Positions 57,023 to 59,895 of a DNA stretch of 59,895 nucleotides are shown in pieces. Below the pieces are notes generated by a model, which did no database searches, had not been told where the DNA came from, and was given only the letters and a program-made list of their open reading frames with translations. Positions within the stretch are counted from its first letter, which is position 1; every line of letters starts with the position of its first letter. The DNA is from a virus. The stretch spans positions 1 through 59,895 of IMG/VR virus record IMGVR_UViG_3300044799_000410, one strand, 5' to 3'. The position numbers were made by a program, and so were the translations under genes.

Positions 57023-59895
57023 TAATCAACGCGGCTACTGCTAAAGAACTAGAGTACTTTAGAACTGACGGTCAACATAGTCAGTTGTATCTGGCTTTCC
57101 CCCAACCAGCAATAGTATTCAAGGCTCTGGTCAATAATGTCGCTATTAAAAACGACATGATTACCTCCATCCCGTATGATACAGTCACATTTGGCCTTTA
57201 CTCAAATATAATCCCTGACATGACTTTGTTGGTAGGCTCCGATGATGGAGAGTGCGACTTAGGGATCGCACGGATACGCAAGGTTCCTGTTGCGGAAGGG
57301 GTATTATATATCGGTGAAACATCCGAAGTGAAGTTTGCGGACAACATGTATCTGACAGTTATTGATGAATATGGATTGTGGCCACGCCACAAATATGTTC
57401 AGTCAGGTCCCACACATGTTGATTTTATGGATTTTGACATAGCATACACCGACCAGCATTCGCTACTGGATCCAGTGCCTGTATTAGGGCCTGACGTGGT
57501 ACTAGATTACCATGGAATCTTGGGGGAGGGCAACACCATATCTATCACCAGAGATGGTTCAGGATCATATTGCTTAGGATCATCCATTAAACCCGATCCT
57601 GACGGCCACGCGTGGACTGCACCAACTGCATCAGCCACCAGTGGACTGAATACTGCAACTCCTTCTTTCACATTTAACACTCCTGGTACACACCGCATAA
57701 CCGACGACGTTACGGCAGCGAACGGTAAACATTTTGTTGGCCGTCGGATCGTTATGGTATTTGATGATACCTTCCGGCCTGTTAGCGACTTCAAACTCTC
57801 TTCCTGCAGCGGCGATTTTACAGACGGTGGCTGGGAATTCAAAGTAACCATGTATGACAACGCTGCGCGAGGTTTGATTCGTGATCGCGCACAAGTGATC
57901 CTGTTCGCACGTGATTGGTATGGTGATACTGAAAAGAGCATCGGGCCTGTGTCGGGAAGTGAAAATATCATGGCCAGTGGTTGGATAGACAAAGAGGACT
58001 TGAATCTGGATATCAAAGGAGGAACGGCTAAGTTTACTGTTCATGGTCCTCATTACTGGCTCGGCAAAATGGAGGGTTTTATATCCGGCTTGCGTCACAG
58101 TGAAACTGCTCCAACCGAATGGAACTACATGCTAGACTTGACAGTCGATAAGGGCCTGTGGGATCTGCTTCATTGGAAAACTACCGCCACTGTAATGATG
58201 GACATCATATTGACCGGCGTTGTTCAGTTGATACCTACTATGGAATCAGTATCAATAGGTTCTTTATGGGAACAATTAACGGGTATGGCATACAGCACAA
58301 TGTTGGCTACAGCATGTTGCGACCGATATGGACGATTATTTGTCGAGATTAACGGTCAGTATGTCCCGAGAGACGAAAGAAACTTTACTAATGTGATGAC
58401 TGTTGAGGCATACGACCGTACAGGTGAGATAGAACTTGAGCATGTGACCGTTCAACCAGTCAGTCTGATCGACCTTTCAGGTGTGTGGTATGACGGGGTA
58501 ACTGGACATGCGGTAAGGGCACTGGCTCCTGGCCATATCATGGGCAGGTACGGTCAAGAAGAACCAGTCGACAAACTGATCCTAGCAGACCAGGGTCGTT
58601 GTAATGAACTGGCCGCGCTTGTCCTAGCTCAACGTAACAACGAATATCCTAAGATGAGCATTGTGCTAGCCAGTAACATGAGGCTGATAGATATATGTCC
58701 TCAACAGCAATTATACGTGGTCACGTCTACCGATTTAAACCCACGCGAAGTTATTGTTAGTAATAATATATTTGTAAGAAGTATATCATTTGTATTCGAC
58801 GACAAAAGTCAAAGTATATCGGTTGAGGTTGATGGGCAACCTGAGACTGTTGAAATCGTCAATGTAGTTCCAGGCGATATTCCCATTCCTCTCTATCCAC
58901 CTCCAATCCCGCCAATCCCTTGGGTGCCTCCACCATTCCCGCCAATCCTCCCACCTGTTCCGCCGATCCCGCCAATTCCTCCGCCAATCCCTCCGCCTCC
59001 TGGAGACTGTGTAGATTCAACAGGTGTAAATGGCCCGTTCACAGTTAGCTGGGACAGAGTCTGGATTGACGGAAACCCGGCGACCCCCGAGACCCGTAGC
59101 GCTCGGGCATGGTTTTCTTGTACTATTCGTTCGACAAGCGGTGCACTCTGGCCAACACGTCTCGAAATTACTGTTGGGAGCACAGGACCTGGCTATCAAC
59201 ACCTGCATATCTACGGTATCGATAAAAGTGAGGCGCGGATTGCTACCGGAACCCTTACCTTAGTTACATACACAGAAGATTACAAAACATTCTTCTTTGA
59301 TGCCACCTTCGACCTTGCCGGCCCCCTCACTGTTGCAGGGTTTGAATTGACAATTGATGAAGGATATGATACGGTCGGCGCAGAATTTGATTTGGACAAA
59401 CTGGTTGAATACCAACCTGTATCGGGCGTTTATATTGGCGGTACCGGGCAAGCTGAGATCACCGACGTAATGTCCCATACAGTAATGGCTTCGAACCAAA
59501 TTGTTTTTCGTTGGGGCGGATGGTCATTATCTCCAAGTGCTGGATGGACAGGGGACAATCACGATGTCTACTATCAAACACGCATTTTTGGTCAAATCAA
59601 GTTATATCTCAAGGCTGGACAAAAGTCTAAAATTTGGGCTTTTGTTGGTTTACAACCCGGAACTGATATAACTGCCATGAATGGCCCCATTATTCCCCTG
59701 GGTCCAGACTATGGCCCTGGCGTTGGGAACTGGGCATATTACCCCCATTTCAGTAACGAGGCTTTTTGCGATTTTCTGGGTGGGGGCGTAGAGTATTCTG
59801 ATTTGTTCCCCTTCTATGGAGAATGGCAACACGGCGGAGCACAAACTACCCACAATAATCCCTGCATACGCGACGCGCCGGCTGCTGCAGAATTC
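57019..59895 (+). CDS. Tail tip / central tail protein with Pro-rich hinge, N-terminal part
   Basis: 959 codons lie here; the gene goes on through the circular join to 214 (about 987 residues in all). Residues about 1-620 are a mixed beta/alpha hub-like region. A hinge of about 35 residues composed almost only of Pro and Ile/Pro repeats (around 625-660, bases 58891-59003) separates a C-terminal beta-rich domain with several Trp and Tyr, likely receptor-facing. Coupled to the previous gene through ATGA. Not listed by simple ORF callers because it has no stop before the window end. Confidence 0.75.
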   Translation, partial: MIINAATAKELEYFRTDGQHSQLYLAFPQPAIVFKALVNNVAIKNDMITSIPYDTVTFGLYSNIIPDMTLLVGSDDGECDLGIARIRKVPVAEGVLYIGETSEVKFADNMYLTVIDEYGLWPRHKYVQSGPTHVDFMDFDIAYTDQHSLLDPVPVLGPDVVLDYHGILGEGNTISITRDGSGSYCLGSSIKPDPDGHAWTAPTASATSGLNTATPSFTFNTPGTHRITDDVTAANGKHFVGRRIVMVFDDTFRPVSDFKLSSCSGDFTDGGWEFKVTMYDNAARGLIRDRAQVILFARDWYGDTEKSIGPVSGSENIMASGWIDKEDLNLDIKGGTAKFTVHGPHYWLGKMEGFISGLRHSETAPTEWNYMLDLTVDKGLWDLLHWKTTATVMMDIILTGVVQLIPTMESVSIGSLWEQLTGMAYSTMLATACCDRYGRLFVEINGQYVPRDERNFTNVMTVEAYDRTGEIELEHVTVQPVSLIDLSGVWYDGVTGHAVRALAPGHIMGRYGQEEPVDKLILADQGRCNELAALVLAQRNNEYPKMSIVLASNMRLIDICPQQQLYVVTSTDLNPREVIVSNNIFVRSISFVFDDKSQSISVEVDGQPETVEIVNVVPGDIPIPLYPPPIPPIPWVPPPFPPILPPVPPIPPIPPPIPPPPGDCVDSTGVNGPFTVSWDRVWIDGNPATPETRSARAWFSCTIRSTSGALWPTRLEITVGSTGPGYQHLHIYGIDKSEARIATGTLTLVTYTEDYKTFFFDATFDLAGPLTVAGFELTIDEGYDTVGAEFDLDKLVEYQPVSGVYIGGTGQAEITDVMSHTVMASNQIVFRWGGWSLSPSAGWTGDNHDVYYQTRIFGQIKLYLKAGQKSKIWAFVGLQPGTDITAMNGPIIPLGPDYGPGVGNWAYYPHFSNEAFCDFLGGGVEYSDLFPFYGEWQHGGAQTTHNNPCIRDAPAAAEF
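59769..59895. repeat. Terminal direct repeat, right copy (assembly overlap)
   Basis: Identical to bases 1-127. See the left copy. Confidence 0.95.

Noticed and set aside
1-59895. Genome-wide TGA recoding, suggested by the TGA at 41792
   Set aside because: Many gene pairs end in TGA with ATGA overlaps, so TGA acts as a stop.
1-59895. Prophage or lysogeny module
   Set aside because: No integrase, recombinase or CI-like repressor was recognised, and the contig closes as a circle with no host flank.
1-59895. CRISPR array
   Set aside because: No regular spaced repeats; the GC palindromes are irregularly placed and mostly inside genes.

Overview
The window is a complete, circularly assembled genome of a tailed, siphovirus-like double-stranded DNA phage. 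The first 127 bases are repeated exactly as the last 127, and one tail gene reads in frame across the join, so the unique genome is 59,768 bp. All the usual parts are recognisable: small and large terminase, portal, MuF-like head protein, protease/scaffold, capsid, connectors, tail tube, frameshifted tail chaperones, a 927-residue tape measure, tail tip, fibres and a lysis cassette. I saw no integrase, serine recombinase, DNA polymerase, primase or CRISPR array. The host cannot be named from the sequence. It has peptidoglycan (GH25 lysin with an SH3-like domain). The Ser/Thr/Pro-rich linker joined to a double-psi beta-barrel-like domain recalls Chloroflexota proteins, but this is a weak hint.

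Layout. (1) 57019 through the join to 5727 (+): tail tip, fibre, lectin-like protein, then lysis genes (anchored beta-barrel protein, GH25 lysin, XhlA-like protein, holin), ending at a strong terminator at 5792. (2) 5822-6113: AT-rich non-coding DNA with DnaA-box and iteron-like repeats, a candidate origin, followed by a nuclease gene. (3) 17264 back to 6554 (-): early operon starting with a ribbon-helix-helix protein, then a HerA-like ATPase, two DNA methyltransferases (one C5, one D12), a possible directionality-factor-like protein, DUF5131 and many small zinc-ribbon proteins. (4) 17326-18717 (+): a three-gene operon from an interleaved divergent promoter. (5) 18826-18898 (-): an initiator-type tRNA-Met. 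(6) 28342 back to 18951 (-): accessory genes including ArdC-like antirestriction, DUF932, DUF6166, a possible sliding-clamp relative and HTPGPW proteins, interrupted by a + strand HNH gene. (7) 28343-28981: a 639-bp hairpin-rich non-coding region next to the small terminase. (8) 28982-38047 (+): TerS, a PP-loop enzyme, endonuclease VII, ASCH protein, two further DNA methyltransferases, small proteins and an antisense LAGLIDADG gene. (9) 38044-57022 (+): packaging, head and tail genes, with a five-gene glycosyltransferase/methyltransferase cassette at 42093-46123 between the MuF gene and the protease gene.

How it may work together. Four DNA methyltransferases plus an ArdC-like protein point to heavy investment against host restriction. 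The glycan cassette sits inside the head operon and could modify the virion or the host surface. Several + strand genes lack a ribosome-binding site and have a promoter -10 box about 6 bases before the start codon, implying leaderless mRNAs. The same genome carries an initiator tRNA whose own -10 box sits 6 bases before its mature 5' end. These two observations may be linked. A GC-rich palindrome is scattered through the accessory region and ends one truncated gene.
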